NCBI GenBank assembly: GCA_028868855.1
Contig: JAGWTR010000011.1
Span: forward strand, 1-64,000
DNA from: Burkholderiales bacterium
Lineage (GTDB): Bacteria; Pseudomonadota; Gammaproteobacteria; Burkholderiales; Burkholderiaceae_C
Length of the DNA: 64,000 nt
Direction of reading: 5' to 3'
Shown: positions 1-7,214 of the stretch, piece after piece
Numbering within the stretch: position 1 is the first letter of the stretch
Layout of the letters: each line of letters begins with the position of its first letter
Program-made: the position numbers and the translations under genes
Notes under the pieces: model-generated
Databases searched by the model: none
The model's input: the letters and a program-made list of their open reading frames with translations, nothing else
Told to the model about the DNA's origin: nothing

Positions 1-2
1 CC

Positions 3-47
3 CTGGCGCAGTCTCGACTTCTTCAAGCCCAAGGGGTATTGCCTTGA
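3..47 (+). CDS. 3' end of an upstream gene, possibly a CzcC-like outer membrane factor (partial)
   Basis: Only the last 14 codons are in the window. They read LAQSRLLQAQGVLP and end in TGA at 45-47. The stop overlaps the TTG start of the next gene (TTGA), the usual layout of translationally coupled genes. A CzcC/TolC-type outer membrane factor is inferred from position only, because such genes normally precede the adaptor and pump seen downstream. The tail itself is too short to identify a family. Confidence 0.35.
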   Translation: MAQSRLLQAQGVLP

Positions 48-622
48 AAAGAACATTGATTGCCAGCGTGCTCGCATGTGGTGCGCTCTCTGCGTTGGCC
101 CATGGTGGCGAAGACCATGGCGAGCCTGTCGCCGCGCCGGTTCAGGTGGGGCAGGCGCCACGCGCTGTGGCTCAGACTGATGATTTTGAGCTGGTGATGG
201 TGTTGACTGGTGCTCAGGCGCCTGGTGAACCCGAGCACGATCATCCTGCCGCCCCGCCGGTGTTGACCTTGTACCTGGACCGCTTTGCCACCAACGCGCC
301 CGTCGGCGGTGCCTCCGTCGAGGTGGAAAGCGGCGCGTTCAAGGCTGTGGCCAAGCAGGTTGAGCCAGGTGTCTACACCGTTGGTGGACAGGCCTTTGCC
401 AAGCCGGGGCGTTACCCGCTGACGGTGTCGGTGCAGACCGATGATGGGGCAGATTTGCTTGAAGCCTCGCTGCAGTACGAGGCGCCAAAGGCTGCAGTGT
501 CGGCATCCGCCCCTGTGTGGCGCAAGTTGGGAGGCTGGGCCACTGGCTTGGCCTTGGTGCTGGTCATCGCTGGATGGGCATGGCGCCGTCTCCGCGCAGG
601 CACCTCATCGATTGAAAGCTGA
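44..622 (+). CDS. exported protein with C-terminal membrane anchor, in metal-efflux operon
   Basis: A 192-residue protein with a TTG start that overlaps the previous stop; AAGGGG lies about 8 bases upstream. Residues 1-20 look like a signal peptide ending at ALAHGGEDHG, so the mature N-terminus is His/Asp-rich and may bind metal. The middle resembles a small beta-rich periplasmic domain. Residues about 158-182 form one hydrophobic helix followed by WRRLRAG, so the domain is probably held outside the inner membrane with an Arg-rich cytoplasmic tail. It stops 4 bases before the RND adaptor gene. The family is not recognised; a periplasmic accessory or metal-sensing role for the efflux pump is inferred from context. 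Confidence 0.7.
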   Translation: MKRTLIASVLACGALSALAHGGEDHGEPVAAPVQVGQAPRAVAQTDDFELVMVLTGAQAPGEPEHDHPAAPPVLTLYLDRFATNAPVGGASVEVESGAFKAVAKQVEPGVYTVGGQAFAKPGRYPLTVSVQTDDGADLLEASLQYEAPKAAVSASAPVWRKLGGWATGLALVLVIAGWAWRRLRAGTSSIES

Positions 623-626
623 GCAT

Positions 627-1763
627 ATGAAGATCCCATTCACTCAAGCCCTGGCCGTCATGGCCGCAGCACTGCTTGTGCCGACTGCACACGCCCATGG
701 CGATGAAGACCACGGGGATGCCAAGCCAAAGGCCGTGGCCGTTGCTGGCATGGTGTCCTCATTGGATGTCAGCGCACCTCAGCGCCAGCCTGACGGGAGC
801 CTGTGGGTGCCCAAGGCCGTGCAGCATCGGTTGGGCCTTCAAACGATTTTGGCGCAGGTCCAAAGCCATGCCGTGGCCGTCGAGTTGAACGGCCGCGTGC
901 TGGCAGACCCGAATGCGGGCGGCCGTGTTCAGGCCACGCAGGGCGGTCGCATCGAGCCCGGTCCTCAAGGCTTGCCTGTGTTGGGTCAACCTGTGGTCAA
1001 GGGTCAGGTGCTCGCTTATCTGTGGCCTGCCACCAGCAGTCTGGAGCGGGGCAATCAGCAGTCCGCGCTGGCCGATCTGGAAGTGCAATACGCCGTGGCC
1101 GAACGAAAGCTGGCACGCTATGAGCAACTGGAGGGCGCGGTTCCGCAAAAGGACATCGAGGCTGCCAGGTACGAGCGCGATGCCCTCAAGAAGCGCCGTG
1201 CTGCCATCGGTGCCAGCGTGAGTGCACCGGAGGCCTTGCTGGCACCTGTCAGTGGCACAGTGGCGGCATCCAGCGTGGTCATCGGCCAGGTGGTGGACGC
1301 CAAGGACGTGCTCTTTGAGGTGGTCAACCCCACACGCCTGGTGGTCGAGGCCTTGGCCTACGACGCGGCGCTCACCCAAGGGCTGAGCCAGGCCAGTGCC
1401 GCCATCCCGGGCGGGATGCTGGCCTTGCAGTTCATGGGCGGGGGGCGGCAGTTGCGCGACCAGGCCATGCCCTTGCTGTTTCGCGTGACCCAGGCCAATG
1501 CACCCGTGGCCATCGGCCAGACCCTCAAGGTCACGGCCAAGACCGCACAAACCGTGCAGGGCGTGGCGGTGCCTCAATCGGCACTGAGCCGAAATCAGGT
1601 AGGCGATACGGTGATCTGGTTGCACCAGGGGCCTGAGCGCTTTGCCCCCAAGGTCGTGCGCACCCAGCCGCTGGACGCACGCACCGTGGTTGTGACGTCC
1701 GGCCTGGGCGAGCACGATCGCATCGTGACCCAAGGCGCCAGCTTGCTGGCCCAAGTGCGCTGA
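627..1763 (+). CDS. RND efflux periplasmic adaptor subunit (CzcB/CusB-like membrane fusion protein)
   Basis: A 378-residue protein. The ATG at 627 is chosen because it begins a signal peptide (MKIPFTQALAV..AHAHG) just after the upstream stop; the frame is open further upstream, but that part overlaps the previous gene. The mature N-terminus carries His/Asp (HGDEDHGD). The chain shows the order of a membrane fusion protein: barrel-sandwich half around GRIEPGPQGLPV, a helical hairpin (residues about 140-190, rich in Ala, Glu and Arg), the returning sandwich strand (LLAPVSGTVAAS) and beta-barrel domains. The protein would link the inner-membrane pump at 1788 to an outer membrane channel. Substrate is inferred as a divalent or monovalent metal from the neighbours. 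Confidence 0.9.
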   Translation: MKIPFTQALAVMAAALLVPTAHAHGDEDHGDAKPKAVAVAGMVSSLDVSAPQRQPDGSLWVPKAVQHRLGLQTILAQVQSHAVAVELNGRVLADPNAGGRVQATQGGRIEPGPQGLPVLGQPVVKGQVLAYLWPATSSLERGNQQSALADLEVQYAVAERKLARYEQLEGAVPQKDIEAARYERDALKKRRAAIGASVSAPEALLAPVSGTVAASSVVIGQVVDAKDVLFEVVNPTRLVVEALAYDAALTQGLSQASAAIPGGMLALQFMGGGRQLRDQAMPLLFRVTQANAPVAIGQTLKVTAKTAQTVQGVAVPQSALSRNQVGDTVIWLHQGPERFAPKVVRTQPLDARTVVVTSGLGEHDRIVTQGASLLAQVR

Positions 1764-1787
1764 GCGTCAACCCAGCAAAGGGCCACC

Positions 1788-4700
1788 ATGTTCGATATCC
1801 TCATTCACAGCAGCCTCAAGCAGCGACTGATCGTTCTGGTCGTCTCCATGCTCCTGGTGCTCTACGGTGTACTGACCGTGCGTCAGATGCCCGTGGATGT
1901 CTTCCCGGACCTCAACAAGCCCACGGTCACCCTGATGACCGAAGCCGGGGGCATGGCCCCTGAAGAGGTCGAGCAGTTGGTGACGCTGCCGGTCGAGTCG
2001 AGCATGAACGGCATGCCTGGCGTGACCCGGGTGCGCTCGGTCTCCGGCATTGGCTTGTCCGTGGTCAACGTCGAGTTCGACTGGGGCACCGACATCTACC
2101 GCAATCGCCAGCAGGTCAGTGAGCGACTGAACCTGGTGCGTGACCAGTTGCCGCCTGGCATCGTGCCGCAGTTGGGCCCGATCTCTTCCATCATGGGCGA
2201 GATCATGCTGATTGCCTTGCCAGCTGACCCTGCGCAGGTCAGCCCGATGCAGGTGCGCGAGTATGCCGACTGGGTGCTGCGGCCCCGCTTGCTGACCATC
2301 CCTGGCGTGGCCCAGGTCATCCCCATTGGCGGCGAGGTGCGGCAGTACCGGGTCGAGCTCAAGCCTGAGCAACTGATGGCCCTGGGGGTGGAGCGAGAAA
2401 AGCTGGCCACTGCCTTGCAGGACTTTGGCGCCAACACCAGTGGCGGTTTCCTGGAGGCCAACGGCCGTGAGTATCTGATCCGCCAGATCGGCCGAACCAG
2501 TCGCCTGGAGGATTTGCAAAACCTCGTGGTCACGGTGCGCAATGGCCAAGCCATCTTGCTCAAGCAACTGGCGGACGTGAAAGTGGCGGCAGCCACCAAA
2601 CGAGGTGATGCCAGCTACAACGGCAAGCCCGCCGTCATCCTGTCCGTGCAAAAGCAGCCCAGTGCCGACAGTGTGACCGTCACCCGTGAAGTGGAAAAGG
2701 CCATGGGCGATCTGGCCAAGGCCCGCCCGCATGGGCTGGCTGCACCGCAATTTCTGTTCAAGCAGGCGGACTTCATTGAGCACTCGGTGAACAACGTCGA
2801 GGAGGCCTTGCGCGATGGCGCCATCCTGGTGGCCGTTGTGCTGTTCTTGTTTCTGCTCAATGTGCGCACCACGGTGATCTCGCTGATGGCCATCCCGCTG
2901 TCGCTCCTGGTGACCGCATTGGTCTTCCATTACATGGGCCTGTCGATCAACACCATGACCCTGGGCGGCCTGGCCATCGCTATTGGAGAGTTGGTGGACG
3001 ATGCCGTGGTGGGCGTGGAGAACGTGCTGCGCCGCTTGCGTCTCAACCAGGCCTTGCCCACCCCAAGCCCAGTGATTGAGGTCATTGCCCATGCCACGCT
3101 GGAAGTGCGTTCGGCCATCGTGTATGCCACGCTGATCATCGTGCTGGTGTTCGTTCCGCTGTTTGTGCTGCCGGGCATCGAGGGGCGGTTGTTCACGCCC
3201 TTGGGCCTGGCCTACATCGTGTCCATCCTGGCCAGCATGCTCGTGTCGGTCACGCTTACGCCCGTGATGGCTTACTACCTGTTGCCCAAGCTCAAGCTGG
3301 AGGGTCATGGCGACAGCCCCTTGGTGCGCTGGATCAAGCGGGGTGACACGCGCTTGCTGAACTGGTCCTTTCAGCACAGCCGCGTGCTGCTGCTGATCGC
3401 GGGCGTGGCGGTCACCGTGGCTGCTGCTTCCATGGCCTGGATGCCGCGTGCATTCTTGCCACCGTTCAATGAGGGCACGCTCACGGTCAACCTGTTGCTC
3501 AACCCGGGCACCTCTTTGGCTGAGTCCAGCCGCATTGGCACCATGGCCGAGCAGATTATGGCCAGCGTGCCGGAAGTGACCCAGGTTGGCAGACGCACAG
3601 GCCGTGCTGAGCTGGACGAACACGCCGAGGGCGTGCACTACTCTGAGATGGACGTGGACCTCAAGCCATCGACCCGCTCGCGTGAAGAAATCATCGCGGA
3701 CCTGCGCACCCGACTGGCGGTGTTGCCTGCTGTGAGCAATGTGGGACAACCCATCTCCCATCGGCTGGATCACCTCTTGTCCGGCGTGCGCGCCCAGATC
3801 GCATTGAAGATTTATGGTGACGATCTGGACACCTTGCGTGGTCTGGCGGGCGATGTGCAGACCAGGCTGGGTCGCATCCCTGGCATCACCGACCTGCAGA
3901 TCGAAAAGCAGGTGCTGATCCCGCAAGTCAAGATCCGCATCGATTACGACCAGGCTGCGCGCCTGGGTGTGGCGCCGGGGACCTTGCTGCGTTCCTTGCA
4001 GGAGATGATCGAGGGCGAACGCATCACGCAGATCGTGGAAGGCAACCGGCGCTTCGACCTGCTGGTGCGCCTGCCGGACAGCCAGCGCGGTGCGACGGGC
4101 CTGGCCAACTTGCTGATCGAAACGCCCACCGGGCGGGTGCCCCTGTCCCAACTGGCGCAAATCGAGGATGCAGATGGCCCCAACCAGATCAGCCGTGAGA
4201 ACGCACGTCGGCGCATCGTCATCTCGGCCAACACCGATGGGCGTGATCTGGTCGAGGTGGTGAAGGCCATCCGCGCCGAGATCGCGGCCAAGCCATTGCC
4301 AGAGGGGTATTTCACAGCGCTAGAGGGCCAATTCCAGGCCCAGGAGCAAGCGGCCCAACTCATGGCGCTGCTGGCGGCCATCTCACTGGTGTTGATCTTC
4401 ATGGTGCTCTACAGCCGCTACCGCTCGGTGGTGCTCACGGCCATCATCATGGGCAACATCCCGCTGGCGCTCGTGGGCAGCGTGGTGGCCCTGTGGATAT
4501 CGGGGCAGGCCTTGTCGGTGGCCGCACTGGTGGGCTTCATCACGCTCACAGGCATCGCCACACGCAACGGCATCCTCAAGATCAGTCACTACATCAATTT
4601 GTGCGCGCTGGAAGGCGAGCAGTTCGGCCAGTCGATGATCGTGCGCGGCTCGCTGGAGCGCTTGACGCCTGTGCTGATGACGGCCCTGGTGGCGGCCTTT

Positions 4701-4892
4701 GCCCTGGTGCCTCTCCTGATGTCGGCCAACGCGCCGGGCAAGGAGGTGCTGCATCCGGTGGCTGTGGTGATCTTTGGCGGTCTGATCAGCTCGACCGTGC
4801 TGGACACCGTGCTCACCCCTTTGATGTTCTGGCTCTGGGGGCGCAAGCCTCTGGCGCATCTGCTGAGTGCCCATTCAGGCGAAAGCTATTGA
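1788..4892 (+). CDS. heavy-metal efflux RND pump, CzcA/CusA family
   Basis: A 1034-residue inner-membrane proton antiporter of the HAE/HME RND type. Residues about 12-32 form TM1 and are followed by a large periplasmic loop. TM4 has the metal-RND signature GELVDDAVVGVEN with D404, D405 and E411, the acidic proton-relay residues of CzcA-type pumps. The second half repeats the fold, with its second membrane bundle starting near residue 865. Length is normal (1030-1060). It lies 24 bases after the adaptor gene and clearly shares its transcript. Substrate cannot be fixed from sequence: the surrounding copper-type genes favour Cu/Ag, while the CzcA-like TM4 is also seen in Co/Zn/Cd/Ni pumps. Confidence 0.93.
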   Translation: MFDILIHSSLKQRLIVLVVSMLLVLYGVLTVRQMPVDVFPDLNKPTVTLMTEAGGMAPEEVEQLVTLPVESSMNGMPGVTRVRSVSGIGLSVVNVEFDWGTDIYRNRQQVSERLNLVRDQLPPGIVPQLGPISSIMGEIMLIALPADPAQVSPMQVREYADWVLRPRLLTIPGVAQVIPIGGEVRQYRVELKPEQLMALGVEREKLATALQDFGANTSGGFLEANGREYLIRQIGRTSRLEDLQNLVVTVRNGQAILLKQLADVKVAAATKRGDASYNGKPAVILSVQKQPSADSVTVTREVEKAMGDLAKARPHGLAAPQFLFKQADFIEHSVNNVEEALRDGAILVAVVLFLFLLNVRTTVISLMAIPLSLLVTALVFHYMGLSINTMTLGGLAIAIGELVDDAVVGVENVLRRLRLNQALPTPSPVIEVIAHATLEVRSAIVYATLIIVLVFVPLFVLPGIEGRLFTPLGLAYIVSILASMLVSVTLTPVMAYYLLPKLKLEGHGDSPLVRWIKRGDTRLLNWSFQHSRVLLLIAGVAVTVAAASMAWMPRAFLPPFNEGTLTVNLLLNPGTSLAESSRIGTMAEQIMASVPEVTQVGRRTGRAELDEHAEGVHYSEMDVDLKPSTRSREEIIADLRTRLAVLPAVSNVGQPISHRLDHLLSGVRAQIALKIYGDDLDTLRGLAGDVQTRLGRIPGITDLQIEKQVLIPQVKIRIDYDQAARLGVAPGTLLRSLQEMIEGERITQIVEGNRRFDLLVRLPDSQRGATGLANLLIETPTGRVPLSQLAQIEDADGPNQISRENARRRIVISANTDGRDLVEVVKAIRAEIAAKPLPEGYFTALEGQFQAQEQAAQLMALLAAISLVLIFMVLYSRYRSVVLTAIIMGNIPLALVGSVVALWISGQALSVAALVGFITLTGIATRNGILKISHYINLCALEGEQFGQSMIVRGSLERLTPVLMTALVAAFALVPLLMSANAPGKEVLHPVAVVIFGGLISSTVLDTVLTPLMFWLWGRKPLAHLLSAHSGESY

Positions 4893-4941
4893 CCGCGTTG
4901 ACGCCAACGCACTTTTAACCAAGCAAGAGAAGGAAATTCAC

Positions 4942-5403
4942 ATGAAAGCGATCAAAACCCTTGCCCTGGCTGCAAGCCTGACATTAGGCGTTGCGCTGGC
5001 ACCGTTGGCTCATGCACATGATGACGCTTACCTGGACACGCTGACTGCGCCCCATGGTGGCCAGTTGCGCATGGCGGGCAGCAGCCACTATGAACTGGTG
5101 GTGGTCAAGGACAGCAAGGCTGCCAAAGACAACGCCATCGTGGTTTATGTGACCGACCATGCGGGCACCAAGATCCCGACGGCTGGCGCGACCGGCTCGG
5201 TCACCTTGCTATCAGGCAAAACCAAGGTCAATGCGGCGCTGACACCCGATGGCGACAACAAGCTCATGGGGCATGCGGTTTATGTGTCGGAACCGGATAT
5301 GAAGGCCGTGGTGAAGATCAAGCTGGCCGGACAGGAAGAACAGCAGGCGCGCTTCACGCCTTTGGCTGCCCACGCCGCAGGCCATGAGGACCACAAGCAT
5401 TGA
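4942..5403 (+). CDS. small exported protein of the metal-efflux operon
   Basis: A 153-residue protein. The ATG at 4942 is preceded by GAAGGAAATT and starts a clear signal peptide (MKAIKTLALAASLTLG..AHAHDD). The mature chain begins with His/Asp and ends with HAAGHEDHKH, so metal-binding side chains sit at both termini. The body (residues about 40-130) looks like a single beta-sandwich domain. It begins 49 bases after the RND pump and has the same layout of metal-binding ends plus a beta core as the exported protein at 44-622. A periplasmic metal-chaperone role is inferred only from location and composition. Confidence 0.7.
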   Translation: MKAIKTLALAASLTLGVALAPLAHAHDDAYLDTLTAPHGGQLRMAGSSHYELVVVKDSKAAKDNAIVVYVTDHAGTKIPTAGATGSVTLLSGKTKVNAALTPDGDNKLMGHAVYVSEPDMKAVVKIKLAGQEEQQARFTPLAAHAAGHEDHKH

Positions 5404-5439
5404 CGTCGATCAGGATTTGATTTTCAAGTGCGATCTGCG

Positions 5440-5475
5440 ATCGCCACATGACGAAATCGTAATGTGGCGGTAATC
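5440..5475 (+). promoter_or_regulatory. candidate regulator site (ACGA-AA-TCGT palindrome) upstream of Met-rich gene
   Basis: The 190-base gap between 5403 and 5597 contains the inverted repeat ACGAAATCGT at 5451-5460, flanked by T-G and A-A. It is the type of short symmetric site bound by metal-responsive regulators, but no regulator gene is present in this cluster and no confident -35/-10 pair was seen next to it. Confidence 0.25.
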
Positions 5476-5596
5476 CTCAAGACGGTACTTCGGCATAAGC
5501 TACTACTGACCCCGAAAGACCCCGAAGGCATATGGCGAAACCCCCGGATCGCTCTCTTGCTCTGCCATTCTCAAGCTAACGAACAAGGAATAGAAC

Positions 5597-5995
5597 ATGC
5601 TTACCCCCACGAAACTGTTATCCGCCCTGATGTTGGCTTTGGCTGCCCTTGGCAGCGCATCCGCCCAGACCAAGGAAGAGGACCACAAGGCGCACCATCC
5701 GCAGGGTGCGGCCGTCACGTCCGCCCCTGCGCCTGTCGCGGAGATGGCATCCAAACCAGCCGGGATGGGGGGCATGGATGACATGCACGAGATGCACGAA
5801 AGGCATCAAAAGGAGATGAAGAAGATCCAAGCCACCAAGGACCCCGCCAAACGCCAAAAGCTCATGGACAAGCACATGAAAGAGATGCAAGAGCGCATGG
5901 ACAAGAACGGCAATATGGGAATGATGGGTGGCCAAGGCATGGGCATGGGCTCCAAGATGGGTGCCAAGCCGATGCAGGACGCCGCGAGCAAATAA
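5597..5995 (+). CDS. Met/His-rich exported protein, probable periplasmic copper-binding protein
   Basis: A 132-residue protein. Residues 1-23 form a signal peptide (MLTPTKLLSALML..ASA). The mature part starts with KEEDHKAHH, then carries GMGGMDDMHEMHERHQKEM and a charged helix with Met every three to four residues, and ends with a GMGMGSKMGAKPM tail. Clusters of Met and His in an oxidising compartment suit Cu(I)/Ag(I) binding. The gene has its own 190-base upstream region, so it may be separately transcribed. Expression control was not determined. No named family is claimed. Confidence 0.7.
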   Translation: MLTPTKLLSALMLALAALGSASAQTKEEDHKAHHPQGAAVTSAPAPVAEMASKPAGMGGMDDMHEMHERHQKEMKKIQATKDPAKRQKLMDKHMKEMQERMDKNGNMGMMGGQGMGMGSKMGAKPMQDAASK

Positions 5996-6078
5996 AGCCG
6001 ACAGGGTGTTGTGGTGGGTCGCCTGCCGCAACGCCGTCGCTTGTGATCTCGTCAACCATCTGAAGGTCTGGAGCCGAT

Positions 6079-6348
6079 ATGAACCATCAGCAGGACCATG
6101 GCAACGGGCCAACAGGCTCGAATCCATCCTTCCTCAAAAGCCCTGTGGGCGTCGCCATTGCGATGCTGGTGTTGATTGCGGCGTTCTATGTTCTGCGGGA
6201 GCACTGGCAACACGTGGTGGGTAGTTGGCCCTACCTGTTGCTGCTCGCATGCCCTTTGATGCACGTCTTCCATGGCCATGGCGGGCATGGTGGGCACCAC
6301 CACGGGCCCAGCAACGCCCCGTCTGACCCAAACAAAAAAAGTTGGTGA
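6079..6348 (+). CDS. DUF2933 small membrane protein
   Basis: An 89-residue protein. One or two hydrophobic segments (residues about 22-40 and 49-62) are followed by the typical family ending ACPLMHVFHGHGGHGGHHHG. DUF2933 proteins are short, His-rich inner-membrane proteins found beside copper P-type ATPases and copper oxidases; their biochemical role is unknown. It sits 83 bases after the Met-rich exported gene and upstream of an isoprenylcysteine-methyltransferase-like gene, a common partner. A second, shortened copy of its C-terminal motif follows in the same frame. Confidence 0.8.
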   Translation: MNHQQDHGNGPTGSNPSFLKSPVGVAIAMLVLIAAFYVLREHWQHVVGSWPYLLLLACPLMHVFHGHGGHGGHHHGPSNAPSDPNKKSW

Positions 6349-6384
6349 GTCCCGTGGACCACAAACACGACTGCGAACCGGCCC

Positions 6385-6486
6385 CCTTTTTTGGCTTGCC
6401 CGTTGATGCATGTGTTCATGCACCATGGACACGGCCATGGCCACAGCGGACCGCATCAGCACGACAGCACCGGAGATCGGCCATGA
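6385..6486 (+). pseudogene. remnant of a second DUF2933 copy (ACPLMHVFMHHGHGHG motif)
   Basis: In the same frame as the DUF2933 gene, after its stop at 6346-6348, the sequence encodes PPFLACPLMHVFMHHGHG followed by [16 protein letters not shown] and a TGA at 6484-6486. The ACPLMHVF block repeats the end of the upstream DUF2933 protein, but the membrane segments are missing. The stop overlaps the ATG of the next gene (ATGA, 6483-6486), so the coupling of an ancestral DUF2933 gene to the methyltransferase-like gene is preserved. A 26-residue His-rich peptide could still be made from ATG 6406. Confidence 0.55.
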
Positions 6487-7214
6487 CGCATGACAACATA
6501 CCTGCTTACGGCCTCTGGGGACTGGTGGCCCTCAATTCGGCCATTTTCATCGCTTTCGCCTTCAGCTTCTTCAAGCCCAAAACCAAGCGAGACTGGCGCA
6601 GCTTCAGCGCGTTCTCAGCCTTCATCGTCGCGCCGTTTGTCGAGATGTACGGCTTTCCGCTGACGATCTATCTGCTGTCGGGGTGGCTGCAGGACCGCTA
6701 TCCCAACGTCAACTTGCTGTCGCATGACGCGGGCCACCTGTGGTGGACGCTCACCGGCCAGCATGGGGATCCACACACAGACGGGGTTCACATGTTGAGC
6801 CTGGCCTTCATTGGTGGTGGATTCTGGTTGTTGTCGGCCGCTTGGCGGGTGCTCTACCACGCGCAGCGCCGTGGTTCCATGGCCAGTACTGGGCCTTACG
6901 CGCGCATCCGCCACCCGCAATACGTGGCGTTCGAATTGATCATGTTTGGCTTCCTGCTTCAGTGGCCTACCGTACTGACCGTTTTGATGTTCCCGGTGCT
7001 CACTGTGATGTACGTGCGCCTGTCTCTGACGGAGGAGAAGGACTCCGAACGCGCCTTTGGCTCGACTTGGCGTGACTATGCGGCGGTGACGCCGCGCTTT
7101 CTGTCGGCCTTCGATCTGAGCAACAACAAAAAGAACTGGAGTCACGATGACGTCCGAGCAACCCACCAGCAAAGCGCCCTCAGATCTCCATGCGCACCAT
7201 CACCACGGGGGTGA
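6483..7214 (+). CDS. isoprenylcysteine carboxyl methyltransferase (ICMT)-family membrane protein
   Basis: A 243-residue inner-membrane protein. ATG 6483 is used; the upstream open frame belongs to the DUF2933 remnant region. Several hydrophobic segments occur (residues about 13-28, 38-60, 102-120 and 150-175). The C-terminal catalytic region has [15 protein letters not shown], the (R/K)HPxY signature of ICMT/PEMT-like methyltransferases that bind S-adenosylmethionine, followed by EEKD and [10 protein letters not shown]. Bacterial members next to copper ATPases are common, but their substrate is unknown. Its last 68 bases overlap the P-type ATPase start in another frame. Confidence 0.8.
   Translation: MTHDNIPAYGLWGLVALNSAIFIAFAFSFFKPKTKRDWRSFSAFSAFIVAPFVEMYGFPLTIYLLSGWLQDRYPNVNLLSHDAGHLWWTLTGQHGDPHTDGVHMLSLAFIGGGFWLLSAAWRVLYHAQRRGSMASTGPYARIRHPQYVAFELIMFGFLLQWPTVLTVLMFPVLTVMYVRLSLTEEKDSERAFGSTWRDYAAVTPRFLSAFDLSNNKKNWSHDDVRATHQQSALRSPCAPSPRG

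Noticed and set aside
1767..4160. A 797-codon open frame on the minus strand opposite the RND pump
   Set aside because: It is antisense to a clear RND pump, shows no domain motifs, and is rich in His/Gln/Arg as expected from reading G/C-rich third positions in reverse.
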